Assembly (NCBI GenBank): GCA_964496875.1
Contig: CAZCBH010000003.1
Span: forward strand, 1 to 64,000
Reading direction: 5' to 3'
DNA length: 64,000 nucleotides
DNA from: RI-106 sp964496875
Lineage (GTDB): Bacteria; Cyanobacteriota; Vampirovibrionia; Obscuribacterales; Obscuribacteraceae
The position numbers were made by a program, and so were the translations under genes. Positions 43,067 to 51,474 of the stretch are shown here, piece by piece (the first letter of the stretch is position 1; every line of letters begins with the position of its first letter). The notes beneath the pieces are model-generated. The model saw only the letters and a program-made list of their open reading frames with translations, ran no database searches and was not told where the DNA came from.

Positions 43067-44011
43067 ATGTCCCAGACCCTGGCCCCAGGCTCTCAGCTAA
43101 ATGGCTCCCCCGCAGATAGTTTCGGCTTTCGCCGGATTATCTATTCGAAAAAAGACTACCTAGCAACGATTACCATCAATCGCCCTGATGTGCTCAACTG
43201 CTTCGACATGCTCACTCTGAACGAGCTTGGCACCGCTTATCTAGATGCCGGTCGTGACGATGATATTGCGGTGGTAGTGATCACCGGAGCCGGAGACAAA
43301 GCCTTCTGCACCGGAGCCGATCTCAAAGAGCAAGAGGAACAGATTCTCAAAAAGCCGAACGACTATTACAAGTGGATGTATGCCTTTATAGAGATGCATG
43401 ACCGCCTCAGAAATATCGGCAAGCCTACAATCGCCCGTTTGAACGGCATGGTAGTGGGTGGCGGCAATGAGTTGAATATGGCATGCGATCTGGCTGTGGC
43501 AGCCGATCATGTCACTATCAAACAGGTTGGCGCGGCCCGGGGAAGTGTCGCCGCCGGCGGTGCCACCCAGTGGTTGCCTCTAATTGTCGGTGATCGCAGA
43601 GCAAGAGAGATTCTCCTGCTCTGCGAGAATATCGACGCCTACACAGCCCTAGACTGGGGACTGGTAAATCAGGTGGTGCCTGGTTCTATGCTCGATTCGG
43701 CTGTTCAAGAGATGGCAGAGAAGCTGCACAATAAGTTACCCGAATGTACCAGATACACGAAACAACAGATGAACTTCTGGAGAGACTTCTCCTGGTCCAT
43801 GACCATAGGTCACGCCCGGGACTGGCTCACCCTCCATGCCGGTCATCATGAGACGGCAGAAGGCTTGAGAGCTTTTCGGAAAAAGACCGAGTTAGATTAT
43901 GCCCAGCTGCATGCTCTTAAAAAAGAGCCGAATAAATCCTGTGCCCACTGTAAAGCGGAGTTGCCCGAAACCTTCAAATTCTGCGGAGCATGCGGAAAGC
44001 CCCTGAGCTGA
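43067..44011 (+). CDS. Crotonase-fold enzyme with C-terminal zinc ribbon
   Basis: The 314-residue protein is an enoyl-CoA hydratase/isomerase homologue with an oxyanion-hole region GAGDKAFCTGADL and GMVVGGGNELNMACD. The second catalytic region reads AARGSVAAGGATQWLPLIVGDRRARE. That wording, and PECTRYTKQQMNFWRD, recalls the ring-opening 6-oxocyclohexene-carbonyl-CoA hydrolase (Oah/BamA) branch rather than simple hydratases; this is from memory and unverified. The last 25 residues are a zinc ribbon (C-x2-C-x10-C-x2-C), not usual in crotonases. I start at the ATG at 43067 behind AGAGGA. It follows paaK by 14 nt. Confidence 0.8.
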   Translation: MSQTLAPGSQLNGSPADSFGFRRIIYSKKDYLATITINRPDVLNCFDMLTLNELGTAYLDAGRDDDIAVVVITGAGDKAFCTGADLKEQEEQILKKPNDYYKWMYAFIEMHDRLRNIGKPTIARLNGMVVGGGNELNMACDLAVAADHVTIKQVGAARGSVAAGGATQWLPLIVGDRRAREILLLCENIDAYTALDWGLVNQVVPGSMLDSAVQEMAEKLHNKLPECTRYTKQQMNFWRDFSWSMTIGHARDWLTLHAGHHETAEGLRAFRKKTELDYAQLHALKKEPNKSCAHCKAELPETFKFCGACGKPLS

Positions 44012-44058
44012 CAACCCGATCAATAAAATTGCTAAATTGCTAAAGCCGGAGAACGCAA

Positions 44059-44838
44059 ATGAAAACAACATACAGAAATATCCTCACCGATAAAGACGGA
44101 GCGATTGCGATTGTCACCCTTCACAGACCGAAAGTGCTCAATGCATTGAGCCACGAGCTGATGGAAGAGCTGGTCCAGGCGCTTACCGAGTTCGACCAGG
44201 ACGAAGAGGTCCGCGCCATCGTTCTGACCGGATCAGAAAGAGCCTTCGCCGCCGGTGCCGACATCAAAGAGATGTCCGAAGAGACCACGATAGGCATCAT
44301 GCTAAAAGATCAATTCGCCACCTGGGACAGAATAAAAGAGATCAAGAAGCCCATCATCGCAGCAGTGAGCGGCTACGCTCTGGGTGGTGGCTGTGAGCTC
44401 ATGATGAACTGCGATATCATTATTGCGGCAGAGTCGGCTCAGATAGGCCAGCCCGAAATCAATATTGGTGTCATCCCCGGTGCCGGCGGCACCCAGAGAT
44501 TGACCAGAGCCGTCGGCAAGCAAAAGGCTATGGAGATGATTCTCACCGGCCAGCCTATCTCGGCAAGAGAAGCCAAAGAATACGGACTGGTAAATAAAGT
44601 GGTTCCCAATGAGCTTTATCTGGAAGAAGCCATGGCGATGGCCCGCGAAATAGCCAAGAAATCACCGGTGGCGACCCGCCTTGCCAAAGAGGCGATTCTG
44701 AAAGTCTTCGACACTCCGATATCGGAAGGACTGCTTTTCGAGCGAAAAAATTTCTACATGCTCTTCTCTTCCGAAGATCAAAAAGAAGGCATGAAGGCTT
44801 TTCTAGAGAAACGTCAACCGACCTTCTCAGGCAAATAA
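44059..44838 (+). CDS. Enoyl-CoA hydratase (PaaF/crotonase-like)
   Basis: The 259-residue protein is a canonical crotonase: ERAFAAGADIKEM for the first oxyanion-hole turn, SGYALGGGCELMMNCD with the first catalytic Glu, and QPEINIGVIPGAGGTQRL with the second. Both glutamates are present, so it should hydrate trans-2-enoyl-CoA. Its place in the paaK operon suggests the PaaF role, but short-chain fatty-acid or amino-acid oxidation is equally compatible. Confidence 0.9.
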   Translation: MKTTYRNILTDKDGAIAIVTLHRPKVLNALSHELMEELVQALTEFDQDEEVRAIVLTGSERAFAAGADIKEMSEETTIGIMLKDQFATWDRIKEIKKPIIAAVSGYALGGGCELMMNCDIIIAAESAQIGQPEINIGVIPGAGGTQRLTRAVGKQKAMEMILTGQPISAREAKEYGLVNKVVPNELYLEEAMAMAREIAKKSPVATRLAKEAILKVFDTPISEGLLFERKNFYMLFSSEDQKEGMKAFLEKRQPTFSGK

Positions 44839-44851
44839 AGGGGATAACAAA

Positions 44852-45649
44852 ATGACCGAAGAGAATATTCTAAAAGTAGAGACAAAGAACGGAGTCGGTA
44901 TCATCACCCTGAACCGCCCGGACAAACTCAATTCTTTCAATGACGAGCTCACCTTCCAGTTACAAGATGCGCTCAAAGAGATGGAGCGCAATCCGGAGAT
45001 TCGCGCCCTGGTTATAACCGGCGAAGGCAGAGGTTTTTCGGCCGGGCAAGATTTGCAGAGCCGCAGCATTTCTCACGACAAAGGAGAGCGTCCTTCTCTA
45101 GGGAACTCTATTAGAAGACGGTACAATCCGATAATTTCGAAAATACGCAAGATGGAAAAGCCGGTGATTGCAGCGGTCAACGGCGTTGCTGCCGGAGCCG
45201 GCGCCAGCCTCGCTTTTGCCTGCGACTATCGCATCGTCTCGGAAAATGCCTCTTTCATCCAGTCTTTCACAAAAGTCGGACTGGTACCGGATTCGGGGTC
45301 GACCTTTTTGCTGCCCAGACTAATCGGTGCGACCCGAGCCTTCGATTTGATGCTTTCCGCCGATAAGCTAACCGCTGCCGACGCCAGAGATCTCAATCTG
45401 GTCAATCAAGTGGTCAAACAGGAAGAAGTGCTCAGCACAGCACTCAGCCTGGCAGAGAAGCTTGCCGCGGGGCCTACAAAAGCCTTTGGCCTCACCAAAA
45501 GAGCGTTTAACAGAGCGATCTTCCCGGATCTCGACGAACTGCTCGAGTACGAAGCCGGTCTGCAAGAGATTGCCGGTCGCAGCGACGACTTCCAGGAAGG
45601 CGTCAAGGCCTTCGTGGAGAAAAGAGCACCGGTCTACACCGGCAAATAA
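44852..45649 (+). CDS. paaG: PaaG-like enoyl-CoA isomerase
   Basis: PaaG rearranges the ring-1,2-epoxide of phenylacetyl-CoA to an oxepin and isomerises double bonds. The 265-residue protein matches it closely: GRGFSAGQDLQSR, NGVAAGAGASLAFACDYRI without the hydratase Glu, and FTKVGLVPDSGSTFLLPRLIG with Asp in the isomerase position, ending AGRSDDFQEGVKAFVEKRAP. It is the fourth gene of the operon (13 nt after the previous one). The epoxidase paaABCE that normally supplies its substrate is not in the window. Confidence 0.87.
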   Translation: MTEENILKVETKNGVGIITLNRPDKLNSFNDELTFQLQDALKEMERNPEIRALVITGEGRGFSAGQDLQSRSISHDKGERPSLGNSIRRRYNPIISKIRKMEKPVIAAVNGVAAGAGASLAFACDYRIVSENASFIQSFTKVGLVPDSGSTFLLPRLIGATRAFDLMLSADKLTAADARDLNLVNQVVKQEEVLSTALSLAEKLAAGPTKAFGLTKRAFNRAIFPDLDELLEYEAGLQEIAGRSDDFQEGVKAFVEKRAPVYTGK

Positions 45650-45656
45650 GACCTGA

Positions 45657-46763
45657 CTAGAAGCCGGAATCGCCTTCCTGACGCATCTGCTGTTGCTGAC
45701 GCTGCTGCTCCACTTGTTGGCGTTGATACTGTTGCTGCATAGATTGATCGAGTTGCTGCCTCATATAAGGCGAGGGCTTAGCCGGCTGTGGTGCCGTTTC
45801 ATTAGGATTGAGCATATGCTCTATTTTGGTGATTCTGTCTTTGCACTGCTGTACGCGCGGATCTCCGCTCGGGCAATATCTCAAAAAGTTTTTGTAGGCT
45901 TTCACCGCAGAGCTATAGTGCTTCTCGGACTCGTAGAGCATACCCAGTTGCAACCAGACCTCATGGTTGGTCTTGTTGTAATCCAAAGAACGCATCCAGT
46001 GATCGATGGCGCCCTGGTGATCTCCCAAATTAAGCTTGCAAAGCGCAATATCGGCATAAAGCCGCTCCAGCGGCTCGTCTTTGAGAGGAGTATCGGTATT
46101 GAGGATGGCGTTGAATTCTCGATTGGCTTCCGCCCACTTCTTCAACTGCATTTTACACTCGGCGTACTTCACCCAGACCTTGGTCCAGGACCAGGGTTTA
46201 TCGCCCAGAGCACGATAGAAATGGCTCATGGCGTTCATATACTCGCCCCGACCATAGGAATAAAGACCGTATAAATAAGAGACCTGCTGGTAATTGGCTT
46301 TCGCTTTGGAAGCATTATTCAGTGCGTCCCTCACCTGCATATAGCTCTGGCCGGTGCGGATGCGCACCTCGGCCACCGCCAGCCATGCTTGAGGCATAGG
46401 ATCCACAGACTGAGAGATTGCTCGCAAGAGAGTGTCCTCGGCCTTCTTGTTCTCGCCTTTGCCCATAAAGCAAATGCCGAGCCAATAGTTGGCTTCGGGG
46501 TGATATCCGTTTCTGGCGAAATAAATAGCCTGGGAAAAAGCATCTATGGCCCCATCTAAATCCTCTGCCCGCATCTTCTTCAATCCGGTTTCATAGTTTT
46601 CGTCTGCCGGTTTATGGGTGTTTTTGCCCCTGCGTCCAAACTTGGCTTCCACCGGGGCATCGAGGGCGGGCAGAGCCAGATTGATAGAAAAAGCCAGCGC
46701 AGAAGCCATCACCATGTGGCTTATCGAGATTCTGCTTGCGGCTCTAACTCTAAATATACTCAT
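45657..46763 (-). CDS. Exported TPR protein with Gln-rich tail
   Basis: A signal peptide (to about residue 40, LALPALDAPVEA) precedes a basic linker and about six TPR units (YETGLKKMRAEDLDGAIDAF, DHQGAIDHWMRSLDYNKTN and others). The last 40 residues are almost entirely Gln, Arg and Met (QQQYQRQQVEQQRQQQQ) and should be disordered or coiled. It is probably a periplasmic scaffold. It is convergent with paaG (7-nt gap). Confidence 0.85.
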   Translation of the reverse strand: MSIFRVRAASRISISHMVMASALAFSINLALPALDAPVEAKFGRRGKNTHKPADENYETGLKKMRAEDLDGAIDAFSQAIYFARNGYHPEANYWLGICFMGKGENKKAEDTLLRAISQSVDPMPQAWLAVAEVRIRTGQSYMQVRDALNNASKAKANYQQVSYLYGLYSYGRGEYMNAMSHFYRALGDKPWSWTKVWVKYAECKMQLKKWAEANREFNAILNTDTPLKDEPLERLYADIALCKLNLGDHQGAIDHWMRSLDYNKTNHEVWLQLGMLYESEKHYSSAVKAYKNFLRYCPSGDPRVQQCKDRITKIEHMLNPNETAPQPAKPSPYMRQQLDQSMQQQYQRQQVEQQRQQQQMRQEGDSGF

Positions 46764-46782
46764 TTCAGGCGGGCTTCGTCTT

Positions 46783-47082
46783 TTACCAGGGATCGAATTT
46801 GTCGAATTTGTCGAATTTGTCGAAATTTTCCAGTTTTTCTACCTTGAATTCGATTTTAACCAATCCGAGAATATAAAACAGCAATCCCAGGGCAATATAG
46901 AGCAAAAATGCCTGACCCGTGCCTATTTGAGGAACCAGGGCACTGGACGATGCAAATAGATTCCAGCCCCATTCTATAAAGGCTGTCGGCAGGACCACAA
47001 GCAAACCCAACGCCGCCGTTAGAACGACACCGAAAAGAATTATCAGTAGAACCGGCGCCGGATCGAAATCAGGGGAACGCAA
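46783..47082 (-). CDS. Small membrane protein with FDK repeat tail
   Basis: The 99-residue protein has two membrane helices (about 10-35 and 58-75) and a C-terminal tail NFDKFDKFDKFDPW encoded by a 9-nt repeat (TCGAATTTG on the plus strand). I do not recognise a family. It starts at TTG, 27 nt behind the end of ligA, with GAGGATAG upstream, so it may be cotranscribed with ligA. Confidence 0.6.
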   Translation of the reverse strand: MRSPDFDPAPVLLIILFGVVLTAALGLLVVLPTAFIEWGWNLFASSSALVPQIGTGQAFLLYIALGLLFYILGLVKIEFKVEKLENFDKFDKFDKFDPW

Positions 47083-47109
47083 TGTTACTATCTATCCTCG
47101 AATTTCTCT

Positions 47110-49233
47110 TCAACCTTCCAGCATAGCAAGGAATTGCGCTTCGTTCACGACATTAACCCCCAGTTGCTCCGCCTTGGCCAGCTTGGAGCCGGGAGACTCA
47201 CCCAACACAAGATAATCGGTCTTTTTCGAGACCGAAGAGGTAGCTTTGCCGCCCCTTAGCTTAATTGCGGTCTCGGCTTGCTTGCGGTCCATGGCAGCAA
47301 GGGTTCCGGTTACCACAAAGGTCTTCCCGGCAAAAATCTGCGCCGGTGCCTCTCCTGCCCCCCCGCTAGAAGACGAAGCATCCTCCATCTTCAGCCCTAA
47401 TTCTTTTAGAGCCTCTATTAATTCTCTATTTTGCGGCTGGCTGAAATAATCTACAACCGCTTCTGCGATGACCGATCCCACACCCTCGATCTCGGAAATT
47501 TCCCCGGGTGAAGCGTTCATCACCCTGTCTATCGAACCGAAGTGAGAAGCGATCAGCTCTGCCACCGTAGCGCCCACATGCCTTATTCCAAGCCCAAACA
47601 AAAGAGCCGAAAGAGGACGCTCTTTAGAGCCCTCAATCTCCTTGAGAACATTGCGGGCGGATTTCTCGCCCATTCTCTCCAGAGAGACCAGTTGCTCGAA
47701 GCCAAGCCTGTAGAAATCTGCGGCGTTGTCGACCAGGCCGGCTTTGACCAGCTGTTCTACCAAAACCTCTCCAACCCCTTCGATATTCATCGCTTCCTTA
47801 CCGACAAAATGCTTGAGGCGCCTCTCTTTCTGAGCACGACAGCCATAGGTGTTCGGGCAGCGCAGCACCACCTCTTCTTCGATTCGAATCAAGGCTGTGT
47901 CGCATTCGGGACACTTAGAAGGATAGATGAAAGGCTTACTCTCTTCCTTTCGCTTCTCGACAATAACAGAAAGAATCTCTGGAATGATCTCTCCTGCCTT
48001 GCGCACCACCACCGTATCACCCAGCCTCAAGCCGAGGCGTTCTATCTGGTCCGCGTTGTGCAAACTGGCACGCTTCACAGTGGTGCCGGCAAGTTGCACC
48101 GGAGCGAGCACCGCCACTGGTGTAACTGCGCCGGTTCGTCCGACCTCGAAAAGTATGTCCTCTAGAGTGGTATTAGCCTCTTCGGGAGGATATTTAAACG
48201 CCACAGCCCAGCGTGGACTATGAGAGGTAGCCCCAAGCTCTTCCCATAACTTTCTGTCGTTCAGTTTTATGACGACGCCGTCGGTCTGATAGTTGAGAGC
48301 ATGTCGCTCCTCGCTCCAGCGGCTGCAGTAATTCTTGATTTCTGACAAGCTACCAGCCAGATAACGATTCGGCTCCACTGGAAATCCCATGAGCTCGAGC
48401 ATCTTCATACACTCGAATTGAGAATGCGGCTGTTTAATGACCGGATCTTCGAGATAAGCCAGATAGGTCCAGAGAGAGAGATTTCGCTTAGCTGTGATCT
48501 TTGGATTCTTCTGGCGCAAAGAGCCCGATGCCGCGTTTCTCGGATTGGCAAAAGGAGAATCGTTTGCCTCGGTAAGTCCCCGATTCAATTCGGTGAAGCT
48601 CGAAACCGACATATAGACCTCGCCGCGCACTTCGAGCAGAGAAGGCAGCCTTTGCTCTACCGCAGAACCCGCTCCGGCGCAAAAGGTGGGCTGCCCTTCG
48701 GCATCTATCTCGAGAGGCTTGAGCTTAGCAGGCAGATCGGCGATGGTCTTCAGATTGAGGGTAACATCCTCACCGACAGCGCCATTGCCTCTGGTGGCGC
48801 CCTGAACGAAGCGCCCCTCCTCGTAGGTCAATCCGATGGAAAGACCGTCGATTTTCAGCTCGCAGACATAACCGAGAGCAACCTCTTTATCGTCACCCCC
48901 TGAGATAGAGCGCTTGAGACGATCACCCCATCGATCGAGGTCCCCTTCGTCCATAGCGTTAGCCAGGCTGAGCATCGCGGTTCGATGCCTGACCTCCTTG
49001 AACTCCGTGCTTGGAGCAGCCCCGACCTTTTCGGTGGGGCTATTTGGATCCTTCAGCTCAGGAAAACGCTTCTCGAGATCCTCCAGCTCATGAAAGAGTT
49101 CATCGAACTCTCCATCGCTTATCTCGGGTCTATCGAGAACGTAGTACAAAAAGCGGTGGTGCTCCACCAGAGAAACGAGCTCTTTGATTCGGGCTTTAGC
49201 CGACTCAAGCTCGTGCGCGATTTGCGAGCCCAC
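47110..49233 (-). CDS. ligA: NAD-dependent DNA ligase
   Basis: LigA seals nicks between Okazaki fragments using NAD. All domains are present: Ia (YYVLDRPEISDGEFDELF), the nucleotidyl-transferase with adenylated Lys127 in CELKIDGLS, TRGNGAVGEDVT and LEVRGEVYMS, the OB fold, a four-Cys zinc finger (CPECDTALIRIEEEVVLRC then CPNTYGC-type spacing), helix-hairpin-helix repeats and a C-terminal BRCT (KTFVVTGTLAAMDRKQAE). At 707 residues it is slightly long, mainly because of an insert near 185-200. The start is GTG with AAAGGAG, an excellent site. Confidence 0.96.
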   Translation of the reverse strand: MGSQIAHELESAKARIKELVSLVEHHRFLYYVLDRPEISDGEFDELFHELEDLEKRFPELKDPNSPTEKVGAAPSTEFKEVRHRTAMLSLANAMDEGDLDRWGDRLKRSISGGDDKEVALGYVCELKIDGLSIGLTYEEGRFVQGATRGNGAVGEDVTLNLKTIADLPAKLKPLEIDAEGQPTFCAGAGSAVEQRLPSLLEVRGEVYMSVSSFTELNRGLTEANDSPFANPRNAASGSLRQKNPKITAKRNLSLWTYLAYLEDPVIKQPHSQFECMKMLELMGFPVEPNRYLAGSLSEIKNYCSRWSEERHALNYQTDGVVIKLNDRKLWEELGATSHSPRWAVAFKYPPEEANTTLEDILFEVGRTGAVTPVAVLAPVQLAGTTVKRASLHNADQIERLGLRLGDTVVVRKAGEIIPEILSVIVEKRKEESKPFIYPSKCPECDTALIRIEEEVVLRCPNTYGCRAQKERRLKHFVGKEAMNIEGVGEVLVEQLVKAGLVDNAADFYRLGFEQLVSLERMGEKSARNVLKEIEGSKERPLSALLFGLGIRHVGATVAELIASHFGSIDRVMNASPGEISEIEGVGSVIAEAVVDYFSQPQNRELIEALKELGLKMEDASSSSGGAGEAPAQIFAGKTFVVTGTLAAMDRKQAETAIKLRGGKATSSVSKKTDYLVLGESPGSKLAKAEQLGVNVVNEAQFLAMLEG

Positions 49234-49246
49234 TAGCTATCTCCTT

Positions 49247-50449
49247 TTACAGACCTTCTCTGGAGAGAATCACACAATCGCCCTGGGCAAGACCGGAGCA
49301 AATGGCAGCAGCACCGAGTTTGGCGCCACGACGCTCCATCTCTCTTGCCAGGGTCAGTAGAATTCTTGCACCACTGGCACCGATAGGATGACCGAGGGCG
49401 ATGGCTCCACCATTGACATTGACTTTCTCTCTATCGATGCCGAGCATATCCATAGATTTGAGAGCAACTGCCGCAAAGGCTTCGTTAATCTCGAGCAAAT
49501 CAAGATCTTCCACCTTCAATCCGGCTTTATCCAGGGCTTTCTTGGTAGCCAATGCAGGAACGGTATGAAGATAGGGCACATCCTGGCCGATAGAAGCGTG
49601 GGACACTATTTTGGCCAGAGGCTTGAGACCAAGCTCATCTGCTTTCTTACGGCTCATTACAAGAAGCATGGCGGCGCCGTCATTGACTCCGGGAGCATTG
49701 CCTGCAGTGACCGAACCATCCTTGGTGAAAACAGGTTTCAACTTCGCAAGGGCCTCGATAGAGGTATCACCCCGGGGCGCTTCGTCTTTGTCTACCACCA
49801 TGGTGCCTTTTTTGACCGGTACTTCCACCGGCAAAATCTCCTTCGAGAAGACACCACTCTCCATAGCCTTGACCGCAAGCTTGTGGCTGCGCAGAGCCCA
49901 TTCGTCCTGCTGCTCCCGGGTGATACCGAACTCGTTGGCTACGTTGGCACCATGAACAGCCATATGCACATCGTTGACAGGACATTCCAGACCATCGGCC
50001 AGCATGGCATCCTTGAAAGGTGTGTGACCCATCCGCTTACCGAATCGAGCCGAGTTGGCGTCCACCAGATAGGGAGCCTGGCTCATCGATTCCATACCAC
50101 CGGCAAGAATGACATCGCCGTCGCCGGCTTTGATTCGCAGGTCGGCAAGACTGACGGCGCGCATGCCCGAAGCACAAACCTTATTGACGGTGGTCGACTC
50201 GCATGTATTGGGCAAACCGGCTTTTAGAAGAGCCTGCCTGGAAGGAATCTGACCGCAACCGGCCTGTACTACCTGACCGATAATTACTTCATCAACGGCG
50301 GCTCCATCCACCTTGTTTCGCTCCACCAGGGTCTTCAAAAGAGGGGCGGCCAGTTCCACCGCGGAAAGTCCGGAGAGTCCTCCACCCAACTTGCCGAAGG
50401 GTGTCCTGAGACCATCCACGATCACTGTCTCGTTACCGTTGCTTGTCAT
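49247..50449 (-). CDS. Acetyl-CoA acetyltransferase (thiolase)
   Basis: Thiolases form or cleave 3-ketoacyl-CoA. The 400-residue chain has the nucleophile Cys in TVNKVCASGMRAV, NEAFAAVAL, and GGAIALGHPIGASGAR with the catalytic His. The second cysteine motif reads AICSGLAQGDCVI, where most thiolases have CxGGGxG, so this site is divergent though a Cys and Gly are kept. It could serve acetoacetyl-CoA synthesis or the final step of the phenylacetate pathway (PaaJ role). It lies 13 nt upstream of ligA on the same strand. Confidence 0.9.
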   Translation of the reverse strand: MTSNGNETVIVDGLRTPFGKLGGGLSGLSAVELAAPLLKTLVERNKVDGAAVDEVIIGQVVQAGCGQIPSRQALLKAGLPNTCESTTVNKVCASGMRAVSLADLRIKAGDGDVILAGGMESMSQAPYLVDANSARFGKRMGHTPFKDAMLADGLECPVNDVHMAVHGANVANEFGITREQQDEWALRSHKLAVKAMESGVFSKEILPVEVPVKKGTMVVDKDEAPRGDTSIEALAKLKPVFTKDGSVTAGNAPGVNDGAAMLLVMSRKKADELGLKPLAKIVSHASIGQDVPYLHTVPALATKKALDKAGLKVEDLDLLEINEAFAAVALKSMDMLGIDREKVNVNGGAIALGHPIGASGARILLTLAREMERRGAKLGAAAICSGLAQGDCVILSREGL

Positions 50450-50663
50450 GATTCAGCCCGACCTCACATAAGAAAAAAAACGACCGACTTAGAAATGTTA
50501 CCTAGAAATTCGAGAAATCTAAGAAGGTCTTACCTTTTGTTCCGATTTGAAGCAGGGCTCAGGTTGGAATATAGAAAAGAGGTATTCCGGTTTTACCGGC
50601 AAGAGTTGATAATATTATAAGGTTCCAGCCGTCCTCCTGATTGAAAGGCAAAGACAAGGTCCC

Positions 50664-51401
50664 ATGACCGAACCTCCGTTTAGTAATAGAAGATCCGGTG
50701 AACCTGGCGATTCCAGCTCAGCTCGCCGAAGGCCCCGGGTAAGACCCCAGCCTGACAGACTTCAGGGACCTGATAAGTCCTCCAGCGATTCGACCCAGCC
50801 GGCGAATCTCAATAAAGCGCCTCGATTTCAAGTGCCCAGTGCCGACGATACCGGTCCATTGAACCTGGTCGATCCCAAAAAACGCAGTGTCGCTCTTATA
50901 TTCGACATCATCACCGCCTTCAGCATCGCCATGATCATCAATGTTCTGACAAGTCCGATTCTTATGCTGATTTCGGGCTTGGTTCCAGGTCTTGGCCAGT
51001 TCATTACCAAGGACATATTCATCGTTATTTTCATTCTCTTCAAAGATCGACTCTATCAAGGACGCGGCATCGGCAAGAATCTTATGGGTCTCCGGGTTGT
51101 CGATATAGAGACCGGCGAAGGCGCGACCTGGCTTCAGTCCGCCAAACGCAACGCTATTTTCATAGTCCCTTTCATTCTCTACTTCGCAGCAGGAGTGGCC
51201 AGCCCCTTTTTCCCTGTGGCCGAATTGAGGATGGTCATCCAGAATATCGTCTGGCTTCTTTGCAGCGCTTATGTTCTGGCGGTTTTTCCCCTGGAGTGCT
51301 ACCTGGCGTACAACTCTATGGACGGCAGAAGAGTCGGGGACAAATTTGCAGGCACGAAGATTATCGATTCAGAGATGGATTTCTCTAAACTTCTAGATTG
51401 A
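50664..51401 (+). CDS. RDD family membrane protein
   Basis: A disordered Pro/Arg/Ser-rich N-terminus of about 70 residues precedes an RDD domain: KKRSVALIFDIITAFSI with the Arg and Asp of the name, several helices, YQGRGIGKNLMGLRVVDIETG and AKRN. RDD proteins are small multi-pass proteins, some reported to be ion antiporters. The ATG has AAGG a short way upstream. It is 73 nt before the SDR-like gene. Confidence 0.82.
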   Translation: MTEPPFSNRRSGEPGDSSSARRRPRVRPQPDRLQGPDKSSSDSTQPANLNKAPRFQVPSADDTGPLNLVDPKKRSVALIFDIITAFSIAMIINVLTSPILMLISGLVPGLGQFITKDIFIVIFILFKDRLYQGRGIGKNLMGLRVVDIETGEGATWLQSAKRNAIFIVPFILYFAAGVASPFFPVAELRMVIQNIVWLLCSAYVLAVFPLECYLAYNSMDGRRVGDKFAGTKIIDSEMDFSKLLD

Positions 51402-51427
51402 TTGCGGACTTCTATTAAATTCGGCGT

Positions 51428-51440
51428 CAATATAAGATAA
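51428..51440 (+). promoter_or_regulatory. 13-mer shared with the glycan-operon leader, possible -10 region
   Basis: CAATATAAGATAA occurs here, 34 nt before the TTG at 51475, and again at 17110-17122 upstream of the DegT operon. It contains TATAAG, a plausible -10 box, at a sensible distance from this start. No -35 box is clear. Confidence 0.3.
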
Positions 51441-51474
51441 TTGAACACCGTCTTCTGAAAGGAGCTATTGGCGT

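Noticed and set aside
49388..50227. 279-residue plus-strand open frame
   Set aside because: Antisense shadow of the thiolase gene.
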